A stretch of 64,000 nt of DNA from Stentor roeselii (Eukaryota; Ciliophora; Heterotrichea; Heterotrichida; Stentoridae). The translations under genes were made by a program, and so were the position numbers. The DNA lies in contig RSEH01000143.1 in the NCBI GenBank assembly GCA_006503475.1, positions 57,924 to 121,923 on the forward strand. The letters are read 5' to 3'. Under the pieces are notes generated by a model, which saw nothing but the letters and a program-made list of their open reading frames with translations, was not told the DNA's origin and made no database searches. Position 1 is the first letter of the stretch. Each line of letters starts with the position of its first letter. Shown here piece after piece: positions 28,578 through 38,722 of the stretch.

Positions 28578-29404
28578 TTATGACTTACAGACATTCGAGC
28601 TCCTGAGAGACTTTCTAACTTTCTCTTGCAGAGAGAACAGGCGGATTTTTTTAGAGTTTCGATTGAAATCAAGTCATTGTCTTTTGACCTTAAATCACTT
28701 TCTTCTGATTCGAGTTTCAGTCTTTTTGAGTCTAGTTGGGATTTTTCGGCTTTCAGGTTAATCAACTTTAAGTGTTCTTCAGAGATTTTTTCGGATAACT
28801 CGTTTTCAGTGGATTTCATTTCTTCGAGTCTTTTGAGGTAGTCGTCGATTCTTCCCTTTGCTTTGAGGTTTGAGTCGATTTCTTCTTTTAGTCGATTTTC
28901 TAAGTCCTCTTCTTTTCTTTTGGCTTCTTTTTCAGCTTTACTGATGGCAGCTTCTAAAGCGTGAATTCGAGATGTTCTGTCGAATTTTTCATTGAATAGT
29001 CTGGAGTTGGTTTCAGAGGCGATTTCGATTTTGTCTTTGATTTCGTTGATTTCGTTTAGAATGTTTTCCTGCAGGTCTTGTTTTATGTGTTTTTTGTCGC
29101 ATCTGTCGCAAATTCGCAGTTTTTTGTCTTTTCCTTCTCTTACGTATCTTATCACGCTGTGGTCGTCGCAGACTGACTCTTGACAGTCGCGGCAGTGATG
29201 ACGTCTCATTGTTAAGGTAAACTTTCGATTGCAGATGAAACATGTCTTGTTTTCTTTGAACTTTTTATCTGGGTCGAGAAGGGAACCGATCTTTGAAAAG
29301 GATGATGTTGAACTGTTGAAACTACCGAAACTTGCCCCGCTGCCTGCTGAGGAAAAAGATTCTTTGAATTGGCTCATGCTTCGTAAATGTGCTTTTGAGG
29401 ACAT
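28574..29404 (-). CDS. FYVE zinc-finger coiled-coil protein
   Basis: The 276-residue protein has a Ser-rich N-terminus and then a FYVE-type finger at about 55-108: CFIC, RRHHCRDCQESVC and CDRC. The RRHHCR signature is the PI3P-binding site, so it should bind endosomal membranes. The CG normally after RRHHCR is CQ here. From about 110 to 255 it is a coiled coil, and a CSLCKRKL at the C-terminus offers a possible extra zinc knuckle. Endosomal tethering is the usual role of such proteins. It overlaps the 27945 gene by 4 bp at the stops. Confidence 0.88.
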   Translation of the reverse strand: MSSKAHLRSMSQFKESFSSAGSGASFGSFNSSTSSFSKIGSLLDPDKKFKENKTCFICNRKFTLTMRRHHCRDCQESVCDDHSVIRYVREGKDKKLRICDRCDKKHIKQDLQENILNEINEIKDKIEIASETNSRLFNEKFDRTSRIHALEAAISKAEKEAKRKEEDLENRLKEEIDSNLKAKGRIDDYLKRLEEMKSTENELSEKISEEHLKLINLKAEKSQLDSKRLKLESEESDLRSKDNDLISIETLKKSACSLCKRKLESLSGARMSVSHN

Positions 29405-29829
29405 TGTTTATGTGGAGAAGTTTTTGGTTTGAGAAGGAGAGTTTTGGGTTTGGAGGATTTGGAAGGTGGAAATGTTTTATGGTTTGGAATTTCTTGGGAT
29501 TTAGAGGAGGTTTGGATGTTTGAGTTTTTATAAACTTGCAGTTAAAGTGAGTGGTTAGTTTTTTTATGGAAATTTATAGGGATATATTGGAATAAATTAA
29601 AGTTTGATAGTATTTTACTAAAAGACAATCATTTATACTAAATTTGATAAATCAAGATATAGATAATTCTGAATCAATCAAGTAAAAAAATATGAAAGGA
29701 AAAGGGAAATATTTTATAAAATTCAGCTAAAATCATACAATCATCATTTCCTAGATTCATATTGTTGAAAATATCTCTTGTCAATTAAACTCAATTAAAT
29801 CGAATGAAATTCTTATCAAATCTAATTCA
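29405..29829. other. Divergent promoter region
   Basis: 425 bp of AT-rich DNA lie between the starts of the FYVE and casein kinase genes. I see no gene or RNA in it. Confidence 0.5.
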
Positions 29830-30939
29830 ATGGAAGGAGGACGAATTCGAGTAGCAAAGCAGTACCTGATCCAAAAGAAACTCGGCTCAGGGTCCTTCGG
29901 AGAGGTATACCAAGGTCTAAACCAAACCACAAACGAAGAAGTCGCAATAAAACTAGAAGAATCCCAATCCAAATTCCCTCAAGTAATATCAGAGGCAAAG
30001 ATCCTAAGTTCCTTACAAGGTCCGGGTTTTCCTAAAGTTTTCTGGTACGGATCAGAAGGTCGTTTCAACATAATGATCCAAGAGCTCCTAGGTTCTTCTC
30101 TAGAAGACGTTTTCACTAAAAACGACCGAAGATTTTCCCTAAAGTCAATCCTAAACATTTCCGAGCAGATCTTCACACGAATCGAGTCAGTTCATTCTCA
30201 AAGTTTCATCCACCGCGACATAAAACCTGACAACTTTATGTTCGGTTCAGGAAAAAAACACTCGATTTTATACATCATCGATTTCGGCTTGAGTAAAAAA
30301 TATCGAGACTCTAAAACAAAGCAACATATTAAATTCAGTGATAAGAGGACTTTAACGGGAACAGCGCGATATGCTTCGATTAACTCTCACTTGGGGCATG
30401 AGCAAAGCCGAAGAGACGACTTAGAAGCGATCATGTATTTGATCATCTACCTTTTCCTTGGCGCTCTTCCTTGGCAGGGTGTTCAATGCAATAACAAGAT
30501 GGAAAAGTACAGGACAATCATGGATATTAAAATAAATTCAACACCTGAAATACTTTGTAAGACACTTCCTGTTGAAATCTCTCAGATGTTGGCATATGCA
30601 AGAGGACTTAGATTTGAAGACTCTCCGGATTATTCTTATTTTAAGTCGCAAATCGCGAAAATCGCTGAAAAGGAAAATATTCAAATTGACCAGAAGTTTG
30701 AATGGAATTCAGTAAAACCTAAAAGAAAAAAAAAGAAGAAAAAAACGAAAGTTTCAGAGAAAAGCATAGAAGATGTGAAAATTCCTCAAAAAGAAGATGA
30801 TATCAAAACACTTCTTTCGAATAATCACTGGCCTGAGTTCTTAGATAGAGAGAAAATCTTTAAAAACAACAGAGATTTGAAGGAAGTGATTAAAACTCCA
30901 GAAGAAACTTTAGAAGATAAAAATTGTGTTTTAATGTAA
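29830..30939 (+). CDS. Casein kinase 1 with C-terminal CAAX-like box
   Basis: The 369-residue CK1 kinase has a GSGSFGEV loop near residue 19, Lys near 41 (VAIKLE), HRDIKPDN near 128, DFG and the CK1-specific [11 protein letters not shown] and LGALPWQG. The C-terminal tail has a basic run (about residues 298-310) and ends CVLM, an excellent farnesylation-type CAAX box. CK1 acts in membrane traffic, signalling and cilia; yeast Yck kinases use palmitoyl cysteines, so lipidation here is plausible. The last 9 bp overlap the convergent kinase gene. Confidence 0.95.
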   Translation: MEGGRIRVAKQYLIQKKLGSGSFGEVYQGLNQTTNEEVAIKLEESQSKFPQVISEAKILSSLQGPGFPKVFWYGSEGRFNIMIQELLGSSLEDVFTKNDRRFSLKSILNISEQIFTRIESVHSQSFIHRDIKPDNFMFGSGKKHSILYIIDFGLSKKYRDSKTKQHIKFSDKRTLTGTARYASINSHLGHEQSRRDDLEAIMYLIIYLFLGALPWQGVQCNNKMEKYRTIMDIKINSTPEILCKTLPVEISQMLAYARGLRFEDSPDYSYFKSQIAKIAEKENIQIDQKFEWNSVKPKRKKKKKKTKVSEKSIEDVKIPQKEDDIKTLLSNNHWPEFLDREKIFKNNRDLKEVIKTPEETLEDKNCVLM

Positions 30940-32139
30940 GTTGTTATTATTTACATATGTTATGTGTTTACTTTCCAGGTACTCCGGGGCAAAAACTTTC
31001 ATCTCGTTTATAAAAGAGTTGAAAACCTCTGAGTCGTTTTTCAAGTTACTCGAGACAGAAGCTCTTAAAAACTCTTGAAAATCCCAAAATTCCGACAGAC
31101 AATTCAAGTCATTCGAATGAACCAATTCCGAAACTCTTACTTTTCCTTCAAAGTTTCTATCAAGTTTTTCAAAGTACCCTCTAAACTTCTTGATTTCTTT
31201 TCTACTGTAAAAATTCTCAACAATGAAATCTTCGAAAATTCCATTCAAAGGTTCATCAGTGAATTCAGCGAAACATTCAAAGTTGTTGTCAATGAGATTC
31301 TTTGAGAACCAAGGATGTTTACAGGCTTCTTTTGCGTTGATTCTGCAACTTGAGTCTCTTTTAAGCATTTTTTCAAGTAAATCTCTGGCTTCACAAGAAA
31401 TTGAATTGTCGAGGACGATGTCTTCTGAACGGATTTTGTCTTGGATTTCGTCTGAGTTACTGCCGATGAATAAATGTTTTCCTGTTAACATTTGGTATAA
31501 CATCACCCCGCTACTCCAAATGTCGACTTTTTCGTCGTAAGTGCCTGCAAAGACTTCTGGAGCTGTGTAGGATAAAGTACCGTATACGCCTTTGCCTTGC
31601 TTTTCTAAAAGCGCCGAACTGTCGAAGTCGGCTAGTTTGCAATATACTCCGTGTTTACCTAGAGAGTCGATTAGAATATTCTCTGGCTTTATGTCGCGAT
31701 GGACTACTCCTTGTTCGTGGCAATAGGATAGAGCTGATAGGATTTGTCTTATGATCTCACATGCAGTCTTTTCTGCAACCCTAGTCGTTTTCCTCAGAAA
31801 AGTGGAAAGATCTCCATGTTGAAGATATTCTACAACCAGGTAGCTCCGGCTTTCTTCTTTGAAAAAATTTGCCAGGCTAATAATGTGAGGATGATGAAGT
31901 TTTTTTAAAATCAAGGCTTCCAAGCCAGCGCCACTTGGAGAGCCTTCGATGATTTTAACCACTTTCATCGACTGAGTTGTCTTCGAACGACATAACCGAA
32001 TTTCGCATGTGGAGTTCTTACTGAGGACTCTTTCAGACAAGGAATAACAATCTGAAAAACGAGGGGAAGGTTTGGGGGAAGAAGATTGAGAGGGCTTAGG
32101 GAATACAAGCTCCGCTTCATGACCGCATATCGAACCCAT
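30931..32139 (-). CDS. CDPK-like kinase with altered DFG motif
   Basis: The 402-residue protein starts MGSICGHE (myristoyl/palmitoyl signal). The kinase domain (about 35-290) has a Gly-poor P-loop region ([12 protein letters not shown]), Lys in MKVVKI, intact HRDIKPEN and APEVF, but DFD in place of DFG. After it come a CDPK-like junction and one weak EF-hand (loop [12 protein letters not shown]) plus a remnant. Loss of the P-loop glycines and the DFG glycine suggests reduced or absent activity, though the catalytic Asp residues remain. It overlaps the CK1 gene by 9 bp at the 3' ends. Confidence 0.85.
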   Translation of the reverse strand: MGSICGHEAELVFPKPSQSSSPKPSPRFSDCYSLSERVLSKNSTCEIRLCRSKTTQSMKVVKIIEGSPSGAGLEALILKKLHHPHIISLANFFKEESRSYLVVEYLQHGDLSTFLRKTTRVAEKTACEIIRQILSALSYCHEQGVVHRDIKPENILIDSLGKHGVYCKLADFDSSALLEKQGKGVYGTLSYTAPEVFAGTYDEKVDIWSSGVMLYQMLTGKHLFIGSNSDEIQDKIRSEDIVLDNSISCEARDLLEKMLKRDSSCRINAKEACKHPWFSKNLIDNNFECFAEFTDEPLNGIFEDFIVENFYSRKEIKKFRGYFEKLDRNFEGKVRVSELVHSNDLNCLSEFWDFQEFLRASVSSNLKNDSEVFNSFINEMKVFAPEYLESKHITYVNNNNLH

Positions 32140-32768
32140 TACTTTAAAAATTATAAAGATGTCAATTTCATTGAATTAGATAGTCTCGGGTAGACTATGA
32201 ACTTTATGTTTTGTTGGAACGGGTTTAGTTTGGATTGAAAAAGATTGAAATTGTTGGAAATTTTAAGGAAAGTGGGATTTGGAGTATTTGAAGAGCTTTT
32301 TTCAATTTATTATTGTGATTCATATTTTTAGATTCTGGGAGGTATGGATTAGATTTTATTGAAGTATTAGGTGAGACGATTTTAACTTGAAATTCTAGAA
32401 TTGAATGGAAGGGCTGATTTGTTTATGATAAGCTAAAGTATTTAGGTAGTTTTCCAAAGGTTCGAGGATTCTTCTAGTGAAGAAATTCTTGACAACATAA
32501 AGAATATCAAAAAACTCAACTTCAAGATAAGATCAATTAGATTATTATTCTCAAATTGTTGATCATTAGAACATCTATCAATATATCTGATCCCTTAAGG
32601 ATAACAATTGCCAATCTCCATAAATCCCCCACTATAAATATGAAATAAAAATTCTAGAATGATCGAGTATTCAACTCAAATCAACTCTCTAATTAACTAA
32701 AACCTTGTTAAAATCTCAAAATTTTCTAATTTATATCATTATCTAATTACTCTAACTCTTCTCTTTAT
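32140..32768. other. Intergenic region, nothing recognised
   Basis: 629 bp of AT-rich DNA lie between two minus-strand genes. No frame, tRNA arm or repeat is convincing. Confidence 0.5.
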
Positions 32769-33176
32769 TTAGAAAGTAGTACACTTACTCGAGCAAAAAA
32801 TATCTTTCCGTTTCAATTCTTTTTCACTTCTAATTTTTTCCTTAAATATCTGAATGAAATTAAAATCTTCACCACCTTCAAGTTTTTTCTGCTGTTCTTC
32901 AGCTCGACCCTTAATATTTTTTGCAAGATTTTGTAATTCTTTAATTTTGTTCAAAGCCTTAAGTTGTCCTGCACATAACTTTCCCTTTGGTAGATCACAC
33001 GACCTGCTTTTCTGAAGCATTGGAAGATCCAAGTGAATTTTCTTTGGTTTCTGCTTGAAAGTTAGAAAATCAGGACATGATGAAAAATCATCAGAGTCTA
33101 GTTGTTCAGAAGGAAAAAATGTGATTGAATAAGTCTTTTTGGGAGATGGTAAAGTGCAAGAATCAGGTTCAGTCAT
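32769..33176 (-). CDS. Small orphan with CAAX-like terminus
   Basis: The 135-residue basic, Ser-rich protein has a short helical stretch (about 75-105). It ends KCTTF, so a Cys lies four residues from the end. The C-terminal sequence CSSKCTTF could be prenylated and palmitoylated, as in the small paralogues at 43.6 and 44.7 kb. No domain is recognised. Confidence 0.65.
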   Translation of the reverse strand: MTEPDSCTLPSPKKTYSITFFPSEQLDSDDFSSCPDFLTFKQKPKKIHLDLPMLQKSRSCDLPKGKLCAGQLKALNKIKELQNLAKNIKGRAEEQQKKLEGGEDFNFIQIFKEKIRSEKELKRKDIFCSSKCTTF

Positions 33177-33346
33177 CTAAATAACTTTTATAATAAAAAC
33201 TGTTAACAAGTTTACGTATATCACTAGAAATTTTAAACAACATGGAAACCCTAAAAATCTCGGAAATAAAGTAAAAGGCTTATTAACTTATAATAAAAAA
33301 TTAAACTTGTAGTTAAATCTTCTTACTTTAAAGAAATTCCCTGAAC

Positions 33347-33880
33347 TTAGAAGTCAGCTTCTCGAAATTGACTGATCCTTCCAGACTGGCTCAAATAACT
33401 AGGAGATTTCACTTCAGATAAAGTAAAAACTCGAGTAGTTTCAGGTTTATAAGCCGTCAAATAAAATTCAGATTCGATTTTTTTCTGACTTGAGTTTCTA
33501 GAATGTAAAACAGCTGATTGTGTGCCATTCAGTTGACTTCTTCCAGTTTCTCTGATTTTTAGTATCTTTGGAGGTGCCAAAGGTTTTCGTATATGATAAA
33601 TGTACTTCTGGGTTTCTTCTAAGAATTGAAGAGTATTTCGAGTTTTTAGTCTTTCCATTCGAATGTCAAGGAATCTTGAAGGCGATGCAAGAGTAAACCA
33701 TTTAACTGGAATTGAAGACTTCCACATGTACCTCACAGGAGAAAACTCGCGAGTGTTTACTTTGAATTTTTTTATTGTCTTTGATTTGATGGGGTATTTA
33801 AATGTACTGCATTCTCCCATCACACCGATTGATAGGTAGTCAGGAGATGAGTGGCTTGGCTTGTAAAGCTTTCCTTTCAT
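33347..33880 (-). CDS. Hypothetical basic protein
   Basis: The 177-residue basic protein is rich in Ser, Lys, Arg and aromatic residues and probably largely disordered. It has no signal peptide or membrane segment. A helical piece RLKTRNTLQFLEETQKYIYH lies near residue 75. No family is recognised; small basic proteins like this are often ciliary or microtubule-associated in ciliates, but that is only a guess. Confidence 0.7.
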   Translation of the reverse strand: MKGKLYKPSHSSPDYLSIGVMGECSTFKYPIKSKTIKKFKVNTREFSPVRYMWKSSIPVKWFTLASPSRFLDIRMERLKTRNTLQFLEETQKYIYHIRKPLAPPKILKIRETGRSQLNGTQSAVLHSRNSSQKKIESEFYLTAYKPETTRVFTLSEVKSPSYLSQSGRISQFREADF

Positions 33881-34774
33881 ATTTCTTATGGTTTTTACTT
33901 ACGTTATTTTAGTTCTTGAAGAAAGTTTAGGATGTTTGTGGCTGAGAAAATATTCTGGACTTTCATGGTCGGCTTTTCAAAGATTGAGTGAAAATAATGG
34001 ATTTTAGATTGAAAATATTTATTTGGAAGAGACTGGAATGAATTGTTTCTTTAAGGAAATATGAAATATTTGATGATTTGATTTAAGGGAATATTGAATA
34101 TGTTTTGGATAAAATCAATTAGAATGATGCTGATAAAATTTCTAGAGTTACAAGTGAGGTTTAATATTTTATCAAGAAATAATTATAAGATAATTTTTGA
34201 ACTCTTTTGAAGTTATATAAAAATATGAATTATCTTTACTTGCAAATGAGGTAAAGTCTTTTAAGATAAGAATATCATTCTCCTAAAAATATGAATTATC
34301 TTATCAATATCTAAGTACTCATCTTTGTCTAACTCAAACTCTGAAAAATTATTCCATTAAGTATTTATTAAAGTTTATATTGTAAAATACTGACTAAAAT
34401 GCCAGTAACTTAAAAGTTTTTGAATTTTTTTTCCTAGTTGAAAAAAACTGCTTCTAGGTCAATAAAACCCTTGAAAATCTTCAAGATATTTTCAGAGAAC
34501 CTCATAATAAAACTAATCAGTTTAAATCCAACTTAAATTCGATTAAAGAAAACTTAACTATTTTCATCGATCTAAAAAATTTCCAGAAAATAATTCAGAA
34601 GTATTTGAAAAACCGAGAATGAATGAAAGATCCAGGCCAAATTATGTTAAATCTTTTGAAATAATAGTAAAATCGCAACATTTCTTAGGTTTTCCCATAT
34701 ATTTGACTTAAATAATAACAAATATTATATAAAACCACTGGCCATGCTAAAAGTATAGCCAATAATGAATATAA
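33881..34774. other. Intergenic region with one short coding-like frame
   Basis: The region lies between divergent starts. At 34458-34622 a plus-strand frame of 54 codons (VNKTLENLQDIFREPH near its start) ends at TGA and looks like a helical coding piece, but it is preceded directly by TAG and no 15-nt intron joins it to an upstream exon. Confidence 0.4.
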
Positions 34775-35173
34775 ATGGAAGAAACATCCTCAAGCTCGTA
34801 TCAAGGAACAGATACGAATGGGCAGTTCATATTTAAGTGCCGCTATTGCGAAAGGAACCTTTCTTCGAGACAAAATTTGAAAGAACATCTTTACACTCAT
34901 ACGGGTGAAAGGCCTTATGAGTGTCCTGAACCCGGATGTGGACAAACTTTTCGACAAGGAAGTCTTTTGTCTATCCATAAAAAGATACACTCAGAAGTGA
35001 AAAATTGTCTTGGAAAACCAAGCATACGGAAAAAATGTTCATATTTAAAACTTTCTGATGTACTTAATTATCATAGGAACAACTTTCATCTTCCTCTTCA
35101 GGATGATGAAAAGGATAAAATTATAGTAGAGATTGGAAACGATTTTTATTTTATCAAGACATTTTTAACTTAG
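34775..35173 (+). CDS. Two C2H2 zinc-finger protein
   Basis: The 132-residue protein has two tandem C2H2 fingers (about residues 22-75): CRYC with H-x3-H, the TGERPYEC linker, then CPEPGC with H-x3-H. The linker is the classic DNA-binding one, so it may be a small transcription factor. The C-terminal part (about 80-132) has a further Cys/His group that could be a degenerate third finger. TATAAATGG forms the start context. Confidence 0.9.
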   Translation: MEETSSSSYQGTDTNGQFIFKCRYCERNLSSRQNLKEHLYTHTGERPYECPEPGCGQTFRQGSLLSIHKKIHSEVKNCLGKPSIRKKCSYLKLSDVLNYHRNNFHLPLQDDEKDKIIVEIGNDFYFIKTFLT

Positions 35174-35301
35174 TTAATCATTTTTCGGAAAGAGATTTTT
35201 AAGGGGGAAATTGTAAATGGGTAGATTTGGTTATTAGGGATTTATAGGTTCTCTTATTGAATTCGGTTATAATTATTTGTAAATATTTATTTGTTTTAAA
35301 T

Positions 35302-36117
35302 CTAATCTATACTAACAAGTCGTTCTACTTTTTGAGTATTTTTAAATACAAAAAGACTAACAGATTCGTTAAATCCATAGATTAATGAGTTACTCACTCC
35401 TATAAAAGCATATAAAAAGACTCCTACAGCATAAATCCAAATATTTTCATAGTATATCTGAGCGATTCTGTATAAAGTCAAAGGTAACGAGCATATAATC
35501 ATAGAAACAGGATATAATCTTATTCTCTTAATTAATACATCACCTTCAAATCTAAGTTGATTCGAATAACGTGTTCGTTCTTTTATTTCCTCGATAACAG
35601 CTCTATAAATAAAGAGATTAACCAAAAGAACGATAATAATAGGACCAAAAAGGAAACCAAGTCTATATATATACCCTTCATCCTTATCAGTAATCCAACA
35701 ATGTCCAAGCACTTCACCAAACCGATGAAGCAAAGCAAGGACTAAACTAATAACAAAAGACACAAAACAAATAAAAAAAAAACTAATCTTTGCAAATCTT
35801 TTCGCCTCATCCAAAGAAGACTTCAACTGTTTGAATAATATGCAACTCATTGCACCAACCCATAAAGTCGAAGATAATCCGCAAAATTCTACTAAGAAAG
35901 CTTGAAGCTGGCATAAGTAATAATCATGAAGAAAAGTAGGAATTGCAAAAGTAAGACCATTTAAGCAATCGATGCAGAGTAAAGTCATCACAAGACTATA
36001 AGAAAAAGTTTGAAGTTGTGGAAATTTGATATAAACTATTAAAATGAACAAAGTGAATGAAAATGATAAGATACCTGAAATAGCTCCGAGTAAATAAATC
36101 AGAAAAAAATTTTCCAT
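35302..36117 (-). CDS. Seven-transmembrane receptor, cAMP-receptor-like
   Basis: The 271-residue protein has about seven hydrophobic segments separated by short loops, a Cys in each of the loops after segments 2 and 4, and a basic third cytoplasmic loop (about 175-195). The layout (MTLLCIDCLNG, GHCWITDKDEG, SLPLTLYRIAQIYY) resembles Dictyostelium cAR/class E receptors. G-protein signalling is therefore likely by family, ligand unknown. The ATG at 36117 is used; upstream only TTG is in frame. Confidence 0.8.
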   Translation of the reverse strand: MENFFLIYLLGAISGILSFSFTLFILIVYIKFPQLQTFSYSLVMTLLCIDCLNGLTFAIPTFLHDYYLCQLQAFLVEFCGLSSTLWVGAMSCILFKQLKSSLDEAKRFAKISFFFICFVSFVISLVLALLHRFGEVLGHCWITDKDEGYIYRLGFLFGPIIIVLLVNLFIYRAVIEEIKERTRYSNQLRFEGDVLIKRIRLYPVSMIICSLPLTLYRIAQIYYENIWIYAVGVFLYAFIGVSNSLIYGFNESVSLFVFKNTQKVERLVSID

Positions 36118-36362
36118 TTTTATCGCCAATATTGGAGAGAAAAGACTTTATTAAGAGACTTTCTAGAATAGTTTTGAAGTTATTCTGGATGGCTAGTTTA
36201 ATGTTTTATGTGTTCAAAGTGATTAGATCCTTTATAAGTTTTGAAGAATATATAATTTTATTTGTTTAGGTGAGGGAGAATTTAATAATTATACACTATA
36301 TAATATTAGCATAAATTAAGTAGTAAATACGAAAAATTCTCATAGTTGAAAGGATTAAATTA

Positions 36363-37985
36363 TTAGGTAAAACTTGAATTGATATGGTAAAGTAAAGAAT
36401 TGTATGAATCAAAGTTTTGCCTTTTGCTATTTGGAATAATCCCTTCTTTCAAACACTGCACTAAAATAGTAGCATAAAATCCTACATATAGCGTATCCAT
36501 TTTATGTAATGATGCAGGCATAATGCTTCTATGAACGCGATAACCTAATAAAATAGTGCAACCAAAACCTGTTAAATACCTTACAAGAGCTTTTAAGAAG
36601 GCTCCTATTGTTCCGATGAGAAAATACCAAGTATCCCAGAAAGAAAAATAATAATAATTCCTGATAAAATTATCCTTATTTCGAAGTCTTGGAAAGTAAA
36701 GAGCCCTGCTTATCTCTTACCCAAGAATTACTGGAACAAGTCCTATCCAGAATTCAGCATCTCTTCCTTTAATATAATGCCATCCATATTTGTAAGTTTC
36801 TTTAAAACTTATGATGTAAACTCCGATGAACATAACAAAAGCAAAAATGAAATTTAAGAAAAAACTGTTCAATACAAACTGTGAGCAAAAGAAAATAGAA
36901 CTATGAGCGCTAAAGGTCCAAATAAACTTCAAAGTTTCTGAATCTTCTCCTTCTTCTCTTATTCGCAGCATGATTTTTTTGAACTGGTAAAGTAAATTAG
37001 CAATAGAAAGTATTACAACGGATAGAGCTGCAGTAATACCTATAACTATTGCAGGATAAACCGGTTCCAGTAAATAAATAATGAAATTTATGATAGTAAT
37101 TCCTTGCTTCATTGTAAAAGAAGCAGGAGACTCTAAGTCAATATAAATGAACACAGCTAAATCTGGCTTTTGTTCAATATAATGACGATAGCTATATAGA
37201 GCATCAATAATTTCATAAACCTGATAGAACGCTATCAAAATCTAAGTAGCCATTACAGTTAAATTCGCAACAAAACACAAACCAAAAGAAACTGTGGCTG
37301 CAGCTTTAATTCTTAATGGGTATTCTAAATCTTGTTGAATTACTTGATAAACTTCTTTAAAAATTTTGCATTTGCAGGTTTTTAAAAATATGAACTTCAT
37401 TACCCAGCTTATATAAGGAAGTATTTGTATATATTTAACGAAGTTAGGAAAAATCAGAACAAAAGTCCAATGAACTATAATAATGAAAGATACAATCATC
37501 CTGCAATAAGCGTATATAAATAATGAATTATATACAACGAAATCACCACTTGAGCTAGAACAATATAATACCTAACTTAAAATTACATCTGTGAACATTA
37601 ATATGAACTGGTAGTATCCAAACATCGCACAACAAACTTTCAAATAATAAGGAGTATTTTTCAAGTTTCCAATAAATGATAAGAAATAATAGTGACTTAC
37701 ATATTTTGAAAAAACATTGTTGAGCATAAACATTTCCGGAGTAGATTGATGACTCTTCAAATAAGGCTCACATAAAGCATAAGAAGAATAAATTCCCATT
37801 AAGCGAACATTTAAGCCCAACATATAAATTCCTGCAATGAAAATGGATAATTCTCCCGAGTGCATTTTTTCTTTAAGAAAATCGATAAATGAAGAAACAA
37901 TAAATCTAAGAACTCTTACATCTCTAAAATGATCTGCCCAAAATTCATTGCCTTGGAAGTTGATATATTGACTTTTTCTTTCCAT
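36363..37985 (-). CDS. Polytopic membrane protein, STRA6-like, three introns
   Basis: Three 15-nt introns (37572-37586, 37242-37256, 36706-36720) connect four exons into 525 residues. About nine hydrophobic segments are seen. The C-terminal part, with NKDNFIRNYYYFSFWDTWYF, ALVRYL and GYRVHRSIMPASLHKMD followed by YVGFY, resembles STRA6 and its relatives, which mediate retinoid uptake in animals. An N-terminal GLNVRLMGIYSSYALCEP block fits the same family. The match is a pattern judgement; function in a ciliate is open. The gene follows the 7TM receptor on the same strand. Confidence 0.6.
36706..36720 (-). other. 15-nt intron 3 of the STRA6-like gene
   Basis: On the minus strand the sequence is GTAAGAGATAAGCAG, phase 2, giving an in-frame TAA if retained; A at position 10. 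Confidence 0.88.
37242..37256 (-). other. 15-nt intron 2 of the STRA6-like gene
   Basis: On the minus strand the sequence is GTAATGGCTACTTAG, phase 0, ending in an in-frame TAG; A at position 10. Confidence 0.88.
37572..37586 (-). other. 15-nt intron 1 of the STRA6-like gene
   Basis: On the minus strand the sequence is GTAATTTTAAGTTAG, phase 0, ending in an in-frame TAG; A at positions 9 and 10. Confidence 0.88.
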
Positions 37986-38163
37986 TTTTATTGTAAATAA
38001 TTTATTATCTGTTTATCAGCTATATTCCTAATTTTTCAACAGATCATCAAATTAAAATAAAAAATTCTCCTAAAACATCACATAATCTAAAAGTCTCACT
38101 CTTATCAAATCCATTCTTCAATCCTCACTTCATATTTCAAAATTTCCACAATAATTATAATCA

Positions 38164-38709
38164 ATGTGGAAACCGGGCAACTTTAAAGGTTTTTCAAAGC
38201 GAGAATCACGTCTCGAGCATTCAATTCACAAGCAACGTCTTTCAAGAGTATCATCGCGTATAGACAACACACCTCCAAAGAAGATGACTCACGTAAGTCT
38301 GAACTGCAAAGGCAGGTTCCTGGAGCAATCAAAGAAGAACTCGATCCAGTCCTCGAACAAGCTTTTAGTTGACAGGCTAATCCGAGTCTCATCTCGTAAA
38401 AACTCTTTGTCAGAGCCAATAAAAAGGCCAAGTTCTTTGAACCGTTCCAAGAAAGTTGAAGAAATCAGTCGAATCACAAGTGAAAACTTTAAAATTTTCA
38501 ATAAACTCAAAACATGTAGACCTTATTATCCTGTTGATAAACTTGAAAAGGACTTCAGGTATTCAAGTAGACTGAAGAAGAGAATTTCGCAGGCACCTCG
38601 GGTTGTTAAGGTCTTGAATAAAACTCATATTTTGTTCAACCCTGCGAAAGATGCGATTAGCTCGGTTAAGTGTCTTGGAAGTGCTCATTTTGACTTCGTA
38701 CTTAATTAA
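38164..38709 (+). CDS. CFAP97/Hemingway-like ciliary protein
   Basis: The 181-residue basic protein carries, at about 100-140, a helix-rich segment with NFKIFNKLKTCRPYYP, DKLEKDFRYSSRL and KKRIS. This matches the CFAP97 (Hemingway/KIAA1430) motif found in cilia and flagella proteins. The N-terminal 95 residues are Ser/Arg/Lys-rich and disordered. Its role in axoneme assembly is inferred from the family. The next gene starts 13 bp after its stop. Confidence 0.6.
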   Translation: MWKPGNFKGFSKRESRLEHSIHKQRLSRVSSRIDNTPPKKMTHVSLNCKGRFLEQSKKNSIQSSNKLLVDRLIRVSSRKNSLSEPIKRPSSLNRSKKVEEISRITSENFKIFNKLKTCRPYYPVDKLEKDFRYSSRLKKRISQAPRVVKVLNKTHILFNPAKDAISSVKCLGSAHFDFVLN

Positions 38710-38722
38710 TGTAATTTAGGAA

